Shown here piece by piece: positions 9,816 to 18,413 of a stretch of DNA of 64,000 bases; position 1 is the first letter of the stretch; every line of letters begins with the position of its first letter. Under the pieces are notes generated by a model, which searched no databases, was not told the DNA's origin, and saw only the letters and a program-made list of their open reading frames with translations. Position numbers and translations under genes: made by a program. Location of the stretch: assembly GCF_014692875.1 (NCBI RefSeq), contig NZ_CP061171.1:3038001-3102000 (forward strand), in the 5' to 3' direction. The stretch comes from Pedobacter riviphilus. Its GTDB lineage: Bacteria > Bacteroidota > Bacteroidia > Sphingobacteriales > Sphingobacteriaceae.

Positions 9816-9899
9816 CGTCATCTCAACTGGAACGCAGTGAAATGGAGAGATCTGCTTCGATAGATCTCTCGGTTTCGTTACACTTCGCTCGAGATGACG
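9816..9899. repeat. Palindromic intergenic repeat (CGTCATCTC ... GAGATGACG)
   Basis: The ends CGTCATCTC and GAGATGACG are perfect inverted copies, and an inner hairpin GAGAGATCT / AGATCTCTC (9845-9870) surrounds a GCTTCGAT loop. REP-like elements of this look are common in Bacteroidetes spacers. It sits after the LapA-like gene, between convergent genes, and may also end transcription. A partial sequence ending ATGACG lies nearby at 9950-9985, another at 10400-10435. Confidence 0.7.
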
Positions 9900-9996
9900 G
9901 CGACTGGGGATAATGCTCTTCTTAAACTTTCTGTCAATCACATTGGTTTTTATGCAATAGATTATTTATCGAAATGACGGATATTTTTTTTCGTAA

Positions 9997-10290
9997 TTAA
10001 AGTGCCGACATTACCTCGCCATACAATAATCCACTACCTCCACCATAATGCTGGATAATTTTCAGGCCGGGTTTAATCCCTGTCAGTTTTGATCTTAATG
10101 CTTTTTCACATTCAGCATCAATTCCGTTTCCGAGCAGAACAAGATCAACCTGCTGTTCTTTGCAAATGGAAATTGCCTCATCATCTGAGCATATGCAGAT
10201 ACCTTTCCACTCTGGTCTTGCGTTTAACAAGCGGTTCATTACTGCAGTAATTTCTGTATCCCGGCCAATATAAAGTATAGTAGTTTGCAT
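9997..10290 (-). CDS. Receiver-like small protein without the phospho-acceptor Asp
   Basis: A 97-aa soluble protein with the alternating beta/alpha pattern of a CheY-type receiver: ILYIGRD (strand 1), GICICSD (strand 2), VDLVLLGNG (strand 3), and LKIIQHYGGGSGLL (strand 4 onward). In true receivers strand 3 ends in the phosphorylated Asp; here that position is Gly in LVLLGNG. The acidic pair after strand 1 is reduced to GRD. The domain is also short (usual length about 120). It is therefore a pseudo-receiver or a fold relative that would act without phosphorylation. It stands alone between the palindromic repeat and the pirin gene. Coding status looks good, function unknown. Confidence 0.65.
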   Translation of the reverse strand: MQTTILYIGRDTEITAVMNRLLNARPEWKGICICSDDEAISICKEQQVDLVLLGNGIDAECEKALRSKLTGIKPGLKIIQHYGGGSGLLYGEVMSAL

Positions 10291-10444
10291 AGTCTTAAGT
10301 TTAAAAATATATCAAAAAAAGAAATCGCCATTCCGATCGGTACACCAATTTTCATCGGTAGGAAAAATTTGGTCTCTACTCCAAGATTTCTCCTCCAAAG
10401 GAGTTCCTTTGAAACACTTCTGTCGAAATGACGATTTTTCTAAA

Positions 10445-11167
10445 TTAATTCAGTTCCATGGGAACATCCATTAGTAAAACTTCTGCTCCAGCAGTATTGG
10501 CTTTAAAACTGATGCTATCTGTATCCCAAATACCTAAACCATCTCTTTTGCTTAACACTTGCCCGTTTATGGTTACTTCTCCATTGATAACGAAAGCATA
10601 AACACCGTTTCCAGCTTTTTTGATTTTGTATTCAGTTTCAAAGCCTTCATCAAACTTACCTAACGAAAACCAGGCATCCTGGTGGATCCATACACCAGCA
10701 TCATCAGCGTTTGGCGATAAAATCTGCTGAAAATTATTGTGCCTTGCTGCAACATCCAGTGTTTGCTGATCGTAACGTGGGGTAACGTTTTTCTTGTTCG
10801 GAAACAACCAGATCTGCAATAAATTTAATTGCTCATCTGCATTTGCATTAAACTCGCTATGGCTAACACCTGTTCCGGCACTCATTACCTGGATTTCTCC
10901 ATTTTTAATTACAGCCGAATTACCCATACTATCTTTGTGTGCAATAGCACCAGCCAATGGAATGGTAATAATTTCCATATTATCGTGTGGGTGCGAGCCA
11001 AAGCCCATTCCACCATCAATACTGTCGTCATTTAAAACCCTTAAAACTCCGAAGTGCATCCTTTCTGGATTGTAGTAATTAGCAAAACTGAATGAATGGT
11101 GTGCATCTAACCAACCATGATTAGCATGACCGCGGGTGTTTTCTTTGTGCAAAATAAACTGTGACAT
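10445..11167 (-). CDS. Pirin family protein (cupin, YhhW-like)
   Basis: The 240-aa length and sequence fit the pirin/YhhW bicupin family. The N-terminal cupin has all four expected metal ligands: His59 and His61 in GSHPHDN, His103 and Glu105 in GVSHSEFN. The start region HGWLDAHHSFSFANYYNPERMHFG is the classical pirin opening. Family members include quercetin-2,3-dioxygenases and redox-responsive regulators; the physiological substrate here is not known. The start is supported by a purine-rich AAGGAAA just upstream of the ATG. A -7 box and an 8-bp inverted repeat lie directly upstream, suggesting its own regulated promoter. No neighbouring gene hints at function. Confidence 0.93.
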   Translation of the reverse strand: MSQFILHKENTRGHANHGWLDAHHSFSFANYYNPERMHFGVLRVLNDDSIDGGMGFGSHPHDNMEIITIPLAGAIAHKDSMGNSAVIKNGEIQVMSAGTGVSHSEFNANADEQLNLLQIWLFPNKKNVTPRYDQQTLDVAARHNNFQQILSPNADDAGVWIHQDAWFSLGKFDEGFETEYKIKKAGNGVYAFVINGEVTINGQVLSKRDGLGIWDTDSISFKANTAGAEVLLMDVPMELN

Positions 11168-11192
11168 AAATTTCCTTTCTTATTTATGATAC

Positions 11193-11231
11193 AAATCTAC
11201 ATCAGCGATGTTTGCCGGGCGTTGATGTAGG
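11193..11231 (-). promoter_or_regulatory. Promoter with overlapping inverted repeat upstream of pirin
   Basis: On the - strand TAGATTTG (11200-11193) fits TAnnTTTG. The perfect 8-bp inverted repeat CTACATCA / TGATGTAG (11198-11205 and 11224-11231, 18-bp spacer) overlaps the -7 box with one arm and reaches toward -33 with the other, as an operator would. It could alternatively be the end hairpin of the upstream AlkD-like gene. Confidence 0.45.
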
Positions 11232-11250
11232 ATAAGAAAGTTTAGCGCGT

Positions 11251-11943
11251 TTAGTGTGCAGGGTGTTTAGTATGTCTGGCAAGCACCGCATCGCTGTTAA
11301 GCTCTCTCAAGGCATCTAAAGCTACCCAGTTTGCTTTTTTATTGTTTTGAGCAAGTATGTTGTTTGCGGTTTCGATAGCCTGCTCATGCAGGAAAGCATT
11401 TCGTTTGCCAATTTGCCTCAATGCCCAGTTTATGGCCTTTTTAACAAAATTCCGGTTATCATAAGCCTCTCTTTCAATAATTGGAAGAAAACTTAAAAAA
11501 GTTTCGTTGGGTTCTTTTTTAAGGTGTACAGCTGCCTCGGCCATCAACACAAAACTGGTACGTTTCACAAATTCTGCTTCGGCCTGGGCAAACTCAAAAA
11601 CCTTCGACTTAAAATAAGGCGTTTTAACGAAAAGATTCCCACAAGCCTGGTCACATATATCCCAAGAGTTGAAATCTTTTGTCCACGCATTTATTTGCGC
11701 TTCTGCGACTTCTTTATAATCACCGATAAAGGTTGCTAAAAGCCGGGCCTCATGAAATCCGGTTTCCCAAAGCAATAAAGATAGCGCTTGGTTTTTACCA
11801 ATATGTTTGGCCAGCTTCCTTATATTTGGTACCCTGATACCGAAAGCTTTGGAAATATCGATCCCAAAATGAGCCATCTTTTTTAAATAATCAGGCTCGC
11901 TGATGGATTCTAGCTCGGAAAGAATAAAAGTAATATCGTTCAT
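11251..11943 (-). CDS. DNA alkylation repair protein, AlkD-like HEAT-repeat family
   Basis: A 230-aa all-helical protein of the AlkC/AlkD superfamily. The N-terminus carries GIRVPNIRKLAKHIGK, the middle has GFHEARLLATFIGDYKEV and the central NSWDICDQACGNLF helix, and the C-terminus has NFVKKAINWALRQIGKRN, all typical of AlkD-type proteins that excise N3- and N7-alkylated bases by wrapping around DNA with HEAT-like repeats. The central Trp/Asp in SWDICD matches the region of the catalytic cleft. Length and motif order are normal. It precedes pirin on the same strand by 83 bp, but a separate promoter for pirin is likely. Upstream lies the frameshifted GH20 gene end. Confidence 0.88.
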   Translation of the reverse strand: MNDITFILSELESISEPDYLKKMAHFGIDISKAFGIRVPNIRKLAKHIGKNQALSLLLWETGFHEARLLATFIGDYKEVAEAQINAWTKDFNSWDICDQACGNLFVKTPYFKSKVFEFAQAEAEFVKRTSFVLMAEAAVHLKKEPNETFLSFLPIIEREAYDNRNFVKKAINWALRQIGKRNAFLHEQAIETANNILAQNNKKANWVALDALRELNSDAVLARHTKHPAH

Positions 11944-11966
11944 GGTATCCTACAAAAATCCTGCTG

Positions 11967-14215
11967 TTATTCCATAAAAAAATCTGTTGAAGACACAGCT
12001 TTGCGTTTTCCTGAATTAAGGCTATATTCTAGCTCCAGGGTATATCCACCGCCACCTTCAAGAAATAATAGTTCAAAAGGATGATACCCTTTTTTTAATG
12101 CAATTTGCGCAGATTTTTCAATGGCAAAGTGCATTCCATCATTGTCAATCAAGGTTTTATTTTGCATTTTAAGCATACTTCCATCATCAGACCGTAGGAA
12201 AAATGAATAAATACCATCTTCAGCAGCATAAAAATAACCTTGATGGCGGGTAGCAAAACTTCCTGCTTTATTTTGAACAGGAATCTCTATGGCCGGCGTT
12301 GTTGCCACCTCAGTTTTATCAGCCTCAGATATTAAATTTACAGTCTTATAAAATTTCGGGAAATAGCTAAACGCTAAGCCTGGCTTTGGATTTTTAAGTT
12401 GAACAGCATTTAGATAATTACTTTGCACATAGTTTATCGTAAAAACATCACCCATTCTACCATTCGCACCAAATATTACCGCCTTAATAGTTAGATTTTT
12501 ATTAATGTACACTGGTTTATCATAACGCAGGCTGGTTATTTTGGGTTCAGTTCCATCGGTAGTGTAGCGAACAACCGTATTTTGAGGCATTTCGATACGG
12601 AGAGATGTAGATGTAAGAAATACATTATGATCCGTAAAACCCTTAAGATCAGCAAAGCGGTAATTAATCCCTAATTTACTCAGAATTTCATATTGCTGTC
12701 CCATTTTCCAACTAAACCTATCAAAATCCTGCTGATGACCCCATAAAACTTCGCTCATCGCCAACATGCGTGGGAAAACCATATATTCCAGCCTTTGTTC
12801 TGATGGAATGTATTCTGTCCAAATATTGGCCTGCCCACCTAAAACATATTTCTGCTCGTTTTCGTTAAGTCCGAAGCCAACCGGATTAAAGCCATACACC
12901 TTTTTCAACGAATGACTATCTTGTTGTGCATCAAAATAGCAATATTCGCCTGGAGTCATAATTAAACGATTACCTTTCTCTGCAGCATGTTTAGGGGCCG
13001 TCGGAATCCAGGTACGCCAATACATCAACGTAGCAGTTGGCGAAACGCCACCATCTAAAATTTCATCCCAGCCAATCAGTTCTTTACCCAGGCTGTTGAA
13101 GTATTTTTCCATCCGTTTTACGAAGTAACTCTGGATTTCATCAATATTCTTAAGGTTTTCCTTATGCATTAATGCTTCACATTCAGGAATATTCTTCCAG
13201 CTACTTTTTTCAACTTCATCTGCTCCTAAATGAATATACTTCGAAGGAAACAGATGGGCTATCTCCTTAAAAATATTTTCAGCAAATTCGAAAGTAGTTT
13301 CTTTACATGGACAGATTGGATCTGTGAAACTTTTTTCCTTTTGCACCGATCCCGTTGAGGTTAACCACGGAAACTGTTTTGTTGCGGCTTGCATGTGGCC
13401 GGGCATGTCTATCTCGGGATAATTTCAACCCCTTTGCTGGTTGCATATGATACCAGTTCTTTGATCTCTTCCTGCGTATAAAACCCACCATACATTCTTT
13501 CCCCATTTATCATTTTGAAATGTTTTTCAGGAATATTGTAATCTGGATTGGTAGTAGCCAGTTTTAAACAGGCAGAATCTTGATTATTTAATTTTCTCCA
13601 TGCCCCTTTAGCCGTTAGCTCGGGATATTTCTTGATTTCAATTCGCCAACCCTGATCATCGGTAAGGTGCCAATGAAATTTATTAAACTTATAAAAGGAA
13701 AGCCGATCGATAAAACGATGAAGGTAATCGATGTCAAAAAAATGACGGGAAACGTCTAAATGAATGCCACGCCATGAAAATTTGGGGCGATCGTTTATTT
13801 CCAATGCAGGTAATGTCCAGGTATTATTGGTTTTAAAAGCATTTGCAGCAGCCAACTGCTTAAGGGTTTGTACTGCCCAAAAAGCACCCAACTTATCGCT
13901 TACAGTAATGATAATCTGTGTAGGAGCAATACGCAAGCTATAGGCTTCTGGTTTTAAATTGGTATCCTTGGTGAACAAAACCCTATTGGCAGCACCATTC
14001 GCCCGATCTTTTTTGAGCAGATAAATCTCCTGGATGGCAATCGAAAAAATACTATCAGCATTCGCTGAAATGGTGGTGCTGGCAGAAAAGACAAAATTAC
14101 CCGGCAATAGCTTGAGCGATTCGGGCTGAGGAACAATACATAGTTGTGCAAAAGTAGATTTAGCAATAAAGAAAAGTGCTAAGCCAAGCACCAAGCTAAA
14201 ATTATTTATTTTCAT
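11967..14215 (-). pseudogene. Beta-N-acetylhexosaminidase (GH20) with PA14-like C-terminus, split by a one-base frameshift
   Basis: Two abutting frames make one enzyme. Upstream (13409-14215): signal peptide to about residue 23, GH20b N-domain, then the start of the catalytic barrel with WRGIHLDVSRHF and KFHWHLTDDQGWR. It stops at GVEIIPR. Downstream (11967-13406) resumes at MPGHMQAA and holds the catalytic Asp-Glu pair in HLGADEVEK, LIGWDEIL, YWRTW, a chitobiase C-terminal-like strand region (VVRYTTDGTEP) and a PA14-like end (GYFYAAEDGIYSFFLRSDDGS). The conserved IIPEIDMPGH is restored by one extra G at about 13412, so the break falls in the middle of the barrel. The intact protein would be about 750 aa, secreted, releasing terminal GlcNAc/GalNAc from glycans. 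If the shift is real, the enzyme is dead. Confidence 0.9.
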
Positions 14216-14321
14216 CAGGAATATGTTTTGGTCAGGCGATCGAATATTTTTTTGTGAAGATTACCTAGCAGCCCGAAATTACACTTATCAGTTATTAAAC
14301 TCAAAGTTACCTTAAAAATTA

Positions 14322-14351
14322 TACAAAAAAAGCGAGACAAACACGTCTCGC
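14322..14351 (-). terminator. Rho-independent terminator of the lipoprotein gene
   Basis: GCGAGAC (14332-14338) and GTCTCGC (14345-14351) form a perfect 7-bp stem with a 6-nt loop. Read on the - strand it is followed by a run of T, 15 bp after the stop of the lipoprotein gene. Confidence 0.9.
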
Positions 14352-14366
14352 TTTGATTTATTGACC

Positions 14367-15131
14367 TTACTTAAATTTTTCATTAAGTATGCTATCCATT
14401 AAAATGATATTCTTTTGAGGATCATTTTTGTACAATTTGAAATCGCCCTGCATCACTTTATATTCCTTTGTTCTAGCATAATTTTTCTGCTGTATGCTAT
14501 CAATTTTTGCCGCCTCGGCCCTATTAAAAATAAGCATTTGCATGTTAAATGTTTGCTTTAATTCTGTTTTCTTACCAGACATCATGCTCATTGAAACCCC
14601 TTTAGAATAATCAATTTGTACGCGCCTATCTTTAGCAGACCATTCGTAAAAAACATCTGCAGTAGTTTGCGGACTAAAAGTTGGCTTACCAAATTGCTTC
14701 TCTAACTGTTTAACAAATTCGTTGTAAACAGTATCAGATTTAATTTCTGCATCGGCCAAAATCGCTACAGTTTTATTATTGTGGGTTAAAAAAGCGATCC
14801 TATTGAAGTATATGTTCTGATAATATGCAATACTATCTATAATCTTACTGTAATACGCTTTACCGTAAAAGGAATCTTTGCCATTCCAAGCCTCTAATTT
14901 ATAAGCAACCGGATAGTCGAAAGGCATTGAATAGCCTTTTTTCACGTAATAGGAATCATCATTTACATTTGAATCTATTTTGGATTTTAAAATTTCAAGA
15001 GGGTTTTCTTTGAAATTAATTTTTTCCAAATTCAGTCCCGCTTTTTTTACAGAAGTTGAAGAACCTTTATCATTTTGATTGCAAGAAAACAAAACCGTAC
15101 TCAATAACAATAATAAAAAGCTTTTCATCAA
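14367..15131 (-). CDS. Lipoprotein of unknown function
   Basis: A 254-aa protein with a lipoprotein signal: short positive start, hydrophobic LLLLLSTVLF and lipobox SC at Cys17, so the mature protein should be anchored to a membrane by its N-terminal cysteine. The mature part is polar, Lys/Asp-rich, and contains alternating strands (AYKLEAWNGKDSFYGKAYY, IYFNRIAFLTHNN) and a helix LEKQFGKPTF. I do not recognise a domain. It appears monocistronic: a good terminator follows it and metZ, transcribed in the same direction, ends 88 bp upstream. Homologues would be expected mainly in Sphingobacteriaceae, but this is a guess. Confidence 0.75.
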   Translation of the reverse strand: MMKSFLLLLLSTVLFSCNQNDKGSSTSVKKAGLNLEKINFKENPLEILKSKIDSNVNDDSYYVKKGYSMPFDYPVAYKLEAWNGKDSFYGKAYYSKIIDSIAYYQNIYFNRIAFLTHNNKTVAILADAEIKSDTVYNEFVKQLEKQFGKPTFSPQTTADVFYEWSAKDRRVQIDYSKGVSMSMMSGKKTELKQTFNMQMLIFNRAEAAKIDSIQQKNYARTKEYKVMQGDFKLYKNDPQKNIILMDSILNEKFK

Positions 15132-15219
15132 GTTCTTTCAAATTAAAACACCCTATTATACCCAAATATTGAATAAAATATTTTTTTTAATGCTTATGAT
15201 TTTATCCGTTATAAAATTA

Positions 15220-16386
15220 TTAAGCCAAAGCCTGTTCAATATCAGCTAAAATATCGTTGATATGCTCCAAACCAATTGATAAACGGATGGAACCTTGCTC
15301 AATACCAACTTCATTACGCTGCTCTTCAGTAAGTTTGCTGTGCGTACTGGTTGCAGGGTGTGTTGCTATAGAGCGCGTATCAGCTAAATTTGCGGAGATG
15401 GAGAACATCTGCAAACCGTCCATAAATTTACGTGCAGCATCTATACCACCTTCAACCACAATGGTTACAATGCCTCCACCCTGTTTCATTTGCTTTTTGG
15501 CAATATCATACTGAGGGTGTGATGGTAAAAACGGATACTTTACCAGTTTAATTTTCGGATGTTTTTCTAAATATTCTGCAACTTTTAACGCATTTTCGCA
15601 ATGGCGGTCCATACGGATGGCCAAAGTTTCTAAACTTTTAGATAAAATCCATGCGTTAAAAGGCGATAACGCCGGTCCGCTGTGACGGGCAAAACCAATC
15701 ACATCAGCAATTAATTCTTTAGTACCTAAAATAACGCCTCCCAACACACGACCTTGACCATCAATATATTTCGTAGCTGAATGAATAGAAATATGTGCCC
15801 CAAATTTAATGGGTTGTTGTAGATATGGCGTAGCAAAGCAATTATCAACAACCAACAGTACATTATGTTTTTTAGCCAGATCGCCTAAAAATTCAAGATC
15901 AATGATATCTATACCAGGGTTAGATGGTGTTTCAACAAAAATCATTTTGGTATTAGGCTTAATCAAAGCCTCCCAGTCTTGTGGTTTATCTAAATCTGCA
16001 TAATCGAAAGTTACACCCCAGTTAGAAAACACATTGGTTAATAACTGATGCGTAGAACCAAAAACAGAACGGCTTGACACCAAATGATCGCCATTTTTTA
16101 AGAAAGCACCGAAAGTAGTAAAAATAGCAGCCATACCGGTTGCCGTAGCAAAACCATCTTCTGCACCTTCTAAAAGGCACATTTTTTCGATAAACTCTGA
16201 TGTATTTGGATTTGAATAACGGCTATATACATTCCCTTCCTTTTCGTTGGCAAACAAAGCACGCATTTCTTCTGCATCTTCAAACTTATAACTCGAAGTC
16301 AGATAAATTGGCGATGAATGCTCTTTGTGTAAACTACGTTCGGTTTGAGTGCGTATAGCTATGGTTTCAAAATTTTCGGATTTCAT
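15220..16386 (-). CDS. metZ: O-succinylhomoserine sulfhydrylase / Cys-Met metabolism PLP enzyme
   Basis: A 388-aa Cys/Met metabolism PLP-dependent enzyme. The PLP lysine lies in SIHSATKYIDGQGR near residue 203; the phosphate-binding and substrate regions YSRYSNPN (near 54), ATATGMAAIF (near 81) and FVETPSNPGIDIID (near 150) are all intact. The STKYIDGQGRVLGG type and the ATHPATSTHSKL end favour MetZ, which forms homocysteine from O-succinyl- or O-acetylhomoserine and sulfide; cystathionine gamma-synthase is the main alternative. It is followed by a spacer before the lipoprotein gene and preceded by an array of TATCAAG words and the OsmC gene. No SAM riboswitch is apparent upstream. Confidence 0.85.
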   Translation of the reverse strand: MKSENFETIAIRTQTERSLHKEHSSPIYLTSSYKFEDAEEMRALFANEKEGNVYSRYSNPNTSEFIEKMCLLEGAEDGFATATGMAAIFTTFGAFLKNGDHLVSSRSVFGSTHQLLTNVFSNWGVTFDYADLDKPQDWEALIKPNTKMIFVETPSNPGIDIIDLEFLGDLAKKHNVLLVVDNCFATPYLQQPIKFGAHISIHSATKYIDGQGRVLGGVILGTKELIADVIGFARHSGPALSPFNAWILSKSLETLAIRMDRHCENALKVAEYLEKHPKIKLVKYPFLPSHPQYDIAKKQMKQGGGIVTIVVEGGIDAARKFMDGLQMFSISANLADTRSIATHPATSTHSKLTEEQRNEVGIEQGSIRLSIGLEHINDILADIEQALA

Positions 16387-16389
16387 TTT

Positions 16390-16450
16390 TAAGTATCAAG
16401 ATTTGAGTATCAAGGGATGGGTATCAAGATTTGAGTATTAAGTATCAAGA
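16390..16450. repeat. Array of TATCAAG words upstream of metZ
   Basis: Four TATCAAG copies, with related TATTAAG, separated by ATTTGAG-type spacers, fill the first 60 bp before metZ. The same word returns in the next spacer (16966-17042). Origin and role unknown. Confidence 0.7.
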
Positions 16451-16537
16451 TGTGGTGTGAGAACAAAACCGTCATCATAATTTTTTAAGATTTGCTTCTC
16501 GATACTTGCTACTTGTTACTTTATCCTCCCAGCCTTG

Positions 16538-16954
16538 TTATTTGTTTATTTTATAAGTAAAATTAATAGTTGCTGAACGGCCTAAAATGTTCGATACGGA
16601 GCAGTATTTATCGAAAGTCATTTGTAGTGCTCTTTGTACTTTGGCCTCGCTTAAATCGCCGAAAAGCTCGAAGTTGATGTCGATCACATCAAAAATCGGG
16701 GGCATTTCTTCGTCTTTACGTGTGGCGTTGATGGCAATTTTAATGTCGTTTAAGGGTTCTTTTTGCTTACTAAGTACATTTACCATATCTATACCACTGC
16801 AGCCGCCCAAACCAATTAAAAGCATTTCCATAGGCCTAAAACCTTTACCCTCGCCGCCAATAGCAGCTTTTGCGTCCAATTCTACAGTAAAACCACTTTC
16901 GTTTTCTGCTTCAAAATTAAATTTACCGCTTTTGCGGACCAGATTGATGTTCAT
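16538..16954 (-). CDS. OsmC family peroxiredoxin-like protein
   Basis: A 138-aa OsmC/Ohr-superfamily protein. The two redox cysteines are visible: one in LIGLGGCSGIDMV (near residue 52) and one in FDKYCSVSN (near residue 118). The N-terminal strand region with FTVELDAKAAIGGEGKG and the GFRPMEMLL helix start are characteristic of the YhfA/OsmC branch. OsmC proteins reduce organic hydroperoxides with thiol help in the cytoplasm. The gene stands between metZ and ispE, same strand, with repeat-filled spacers on both sides, so an operon is uncertain. Confidence 0.9.
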   Translation of the reverse strand: MNINLVRKSGKFNFEAENESGFTVELDAKAAIGGEGKGFRPMEMLLIGLGGCSGIDMVNVLSKQKEPLNDIKIAINATRKDEEMPPIFDVIDINFELFGDLSEAKVQRALQMTFDKYCSVSNILGRSATINFTYKINK

Positions 16955-16965
16955 TTTGTTAGTAT

Positions 16966-17042
16966 CAAGTAGTTTGTATCAGGTATCGAGACAATTTACT
17001 AACCTTTTCTTAGTATCAAGTAGTTAGTATTAAGTATCAAGG
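16966..17042. repeat. Second TATCAAG word array upstream of osmC
   Basis: Contains TAGTATCAAGTAGTT-like units twice, plus TATCAGG and TATCAAGG variants, separated by a unique stretch. Similar in make-up to the array before metZ. Confidence 0.65.
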
Positions 17043-17128
17043 CCATTACTACAAACCTTATTTTTTATTCAATTCTTCTTATTTTTTGCAATAAAACGCT
17101 AAGCTCAAAACGCCGTGCACCATGCAAA

Positions 17129-17932
17129 CTAAATATTGTAGAATACTAAATTGTTTTGCTCCAGTTCGGGCAATTTAACCGCTTCGGGGAAAATTGCAAA
17201 AACCGACGAGCCGCTACCACTCATTAAAGCGAATGTTGCGCCTGCATCGTATAAACTGGTTTTTATTTGACGAATTTGGGGATACTTTGCGAATACCGAT
17301 AGCTCGAAATCGTTAATAACCTTATTTTTCCATGTTGTTGGAGGCAAATGTATGATTTCTTTTAACGATTGCAAAGGTTTTTGCGGTTTTACATGCGCAT
17401 AAGCATCGGCCGTACTAACGTGTACGGGTGGTTTTACCAAAACTTTATACCAGGCTGACAAATCTAGTTCGCACTTTTCAAATTCATCGCCTTTATTAAA
17501 TGCGTAAACAGGTTTATTTTTGATAAAAAAAGCACAGTCTGCTCCTAACTGGCGGGCGTAATCTTCCATTTTATCAACAGCTATGCCCAAACTGAACTTA
17601 TCATTTAATAGTTTGATGAGAAAAGCACAGTCAGCTGAACCACCGCCCAAGCCTGCACCCACTGGTATGTTTTTCAATAAATTGATCTGCTGTGCAGGAA
17701 TATCATAATCCTTTTTCACTAACTGATAGGCTTTAAAACACAGGTTATCATTAGGGTTGCCAGGAATATCGATACCATGAATTTTGCAAGAGGTTACCTC
17801 CGCATCAGTAATTTCGACGGAATCCTTGATATTGATCGGATAAAAAACGGTTTCAAGGTTGTGGTAACCGTCAGCGCGTTTTTCGGTGATATTTAAGCCT
17901 AAGTTTATTTTTGCGTTGGGAAAAGATAACAT
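17129..17932 (-). CDS. ispE: 4-diphosphocytidyl-2-C-methyl-D-erythritol kinase
   Basis: IspE phosphorylates CDP-methylerythritol in the MEP route to isoprenoids. The 267-aa product has the GHMP kinase ATP loop PVGAGLGGGSADCAF near residue 90, the N-terminal PNAKINLGLNI with its catalytic Lys/Asn, and the C-terminal motif FALMSGSGSSVFAIF. An upstream in-frame ATG at 17983 would add 17 residues, but that stretch is made of AGTC/GACT repeat words. The ATG at 17932 gives the family's usual opening MLSFPNAKINLG, so I chose it. Upstream lies a 430-bp spacer with a dispersed repeat, then thyA in the opposite direction. Confidence 0.95.
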   Translation of the reverse strand: MLSFPNAKINLGLNITEKRADGYHNLETVFYPINIKDSVEITDAEVTSCKIHGIDIPGNPNDNLCFKAYQLVKKDYDIPAQQINLLKNIPVGAGLGGGSADCAFLIKLLNDKFSLGIAVDKMEDYARQLGADCAFFIKNKPVYAFNKGDEFEKCELDLSAWYKVLVKPPVHVSTADAYAHVKPQKPLQSLKEIIHLPPTTWKNKVINDFELSVFAKYPQIRQIKTSLYDAGATFALMSGSGSSVFAIFPEAVKLPELEQNNLVFYNI

Positions 17933-17983
17933 TCTAGTCGTGAGTCTGTAGTCAATAGTCTTGAGTCCATAATCTCTAATCAA
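17933..17983. repeat. AGTC-word array overlapping the apparent 5' extension of ispE
   Basis: The words TAGTCGTGAGTC, TGTAGTC, AATAGTC and TTGAGTCC follow one another at 6-9 bp intervals. They create an in-frame extension of ispE that is unlikely to be protein. Same style as the exact 7-mer array at 25081. Confidence 0.5.
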
Positions 17984-18413
17984 GCTGGAAACTCATTCTA
18001 CAAACATACAAAAGTGTTTTTTACTGCTTGTTTTTCTTTTCATTTTATATCGCTAGGCTCTTTGGATCGCAACAGCAGTAATCATCACTCACTTTGTTCC
18101 CGTGTTCCGCTTTTATGCTTCGCTTCGTCGTACCTCCTTGCTGCAGGGTAACGCTGCACCCGCGGCTAAGGGGCCAGTGGCTACTTCTATCGGGGTTGAT
18201 GAAGAAACCGTAAATTACAAACCTGATTGTAGTGGAAAGCCCACAGCGCAGCGAGGACTTGAAATGAAAAGCAGGACAGGTGGTCCGCCATTGGCACAGC
18301 ACATTCATTTCCAAAAAACAATTATCATTACAATGTTAGTAAGTGAACAGTGTGTATAAAAATGATTCCGAACAGCTGATAAATTTTAGATATTTGTAAA
18401 TTATCAGAACAGT
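17984..18413. other. Divergent ispE/thyA spacer with a dispersed repeat
   Basis: About 430 bp without a credible gene. It carries one copy of the window-wide dispersed repeat (18219-18277) and GC-richer DNA just left of it. Short ORFs here on both strands come from the repeat. An imperfect -7-like GATATTTG lies about 20 bp before thyA. Confidence 0.6.
18219..18277 (-). repeat. Dispersed repeat family copy, reverse orientation
   Basis: Begins AAACCTGATT, contains the core CCCACAGCGCAGCGAGGACT and ends AAGCAGGAC. Very similar cores are found at 38508-38567 and 54611-54670, and an inverted one at 30366-30430. Confidence 0.8.

Noticed and set aside
15200..17050. SAM riboswitch or other methionine-linked leader before metZ
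   Set aside because: The 150 bp upstream of metZ are TATCAAG word repeats without the expected conserved stems.
18045..18359. Overlapping short ORFs on both strands upstream of thyA
   Set aside because: They fall on the dispersed repeat and on each other; the frames follow the repeat, not a protein pattern.
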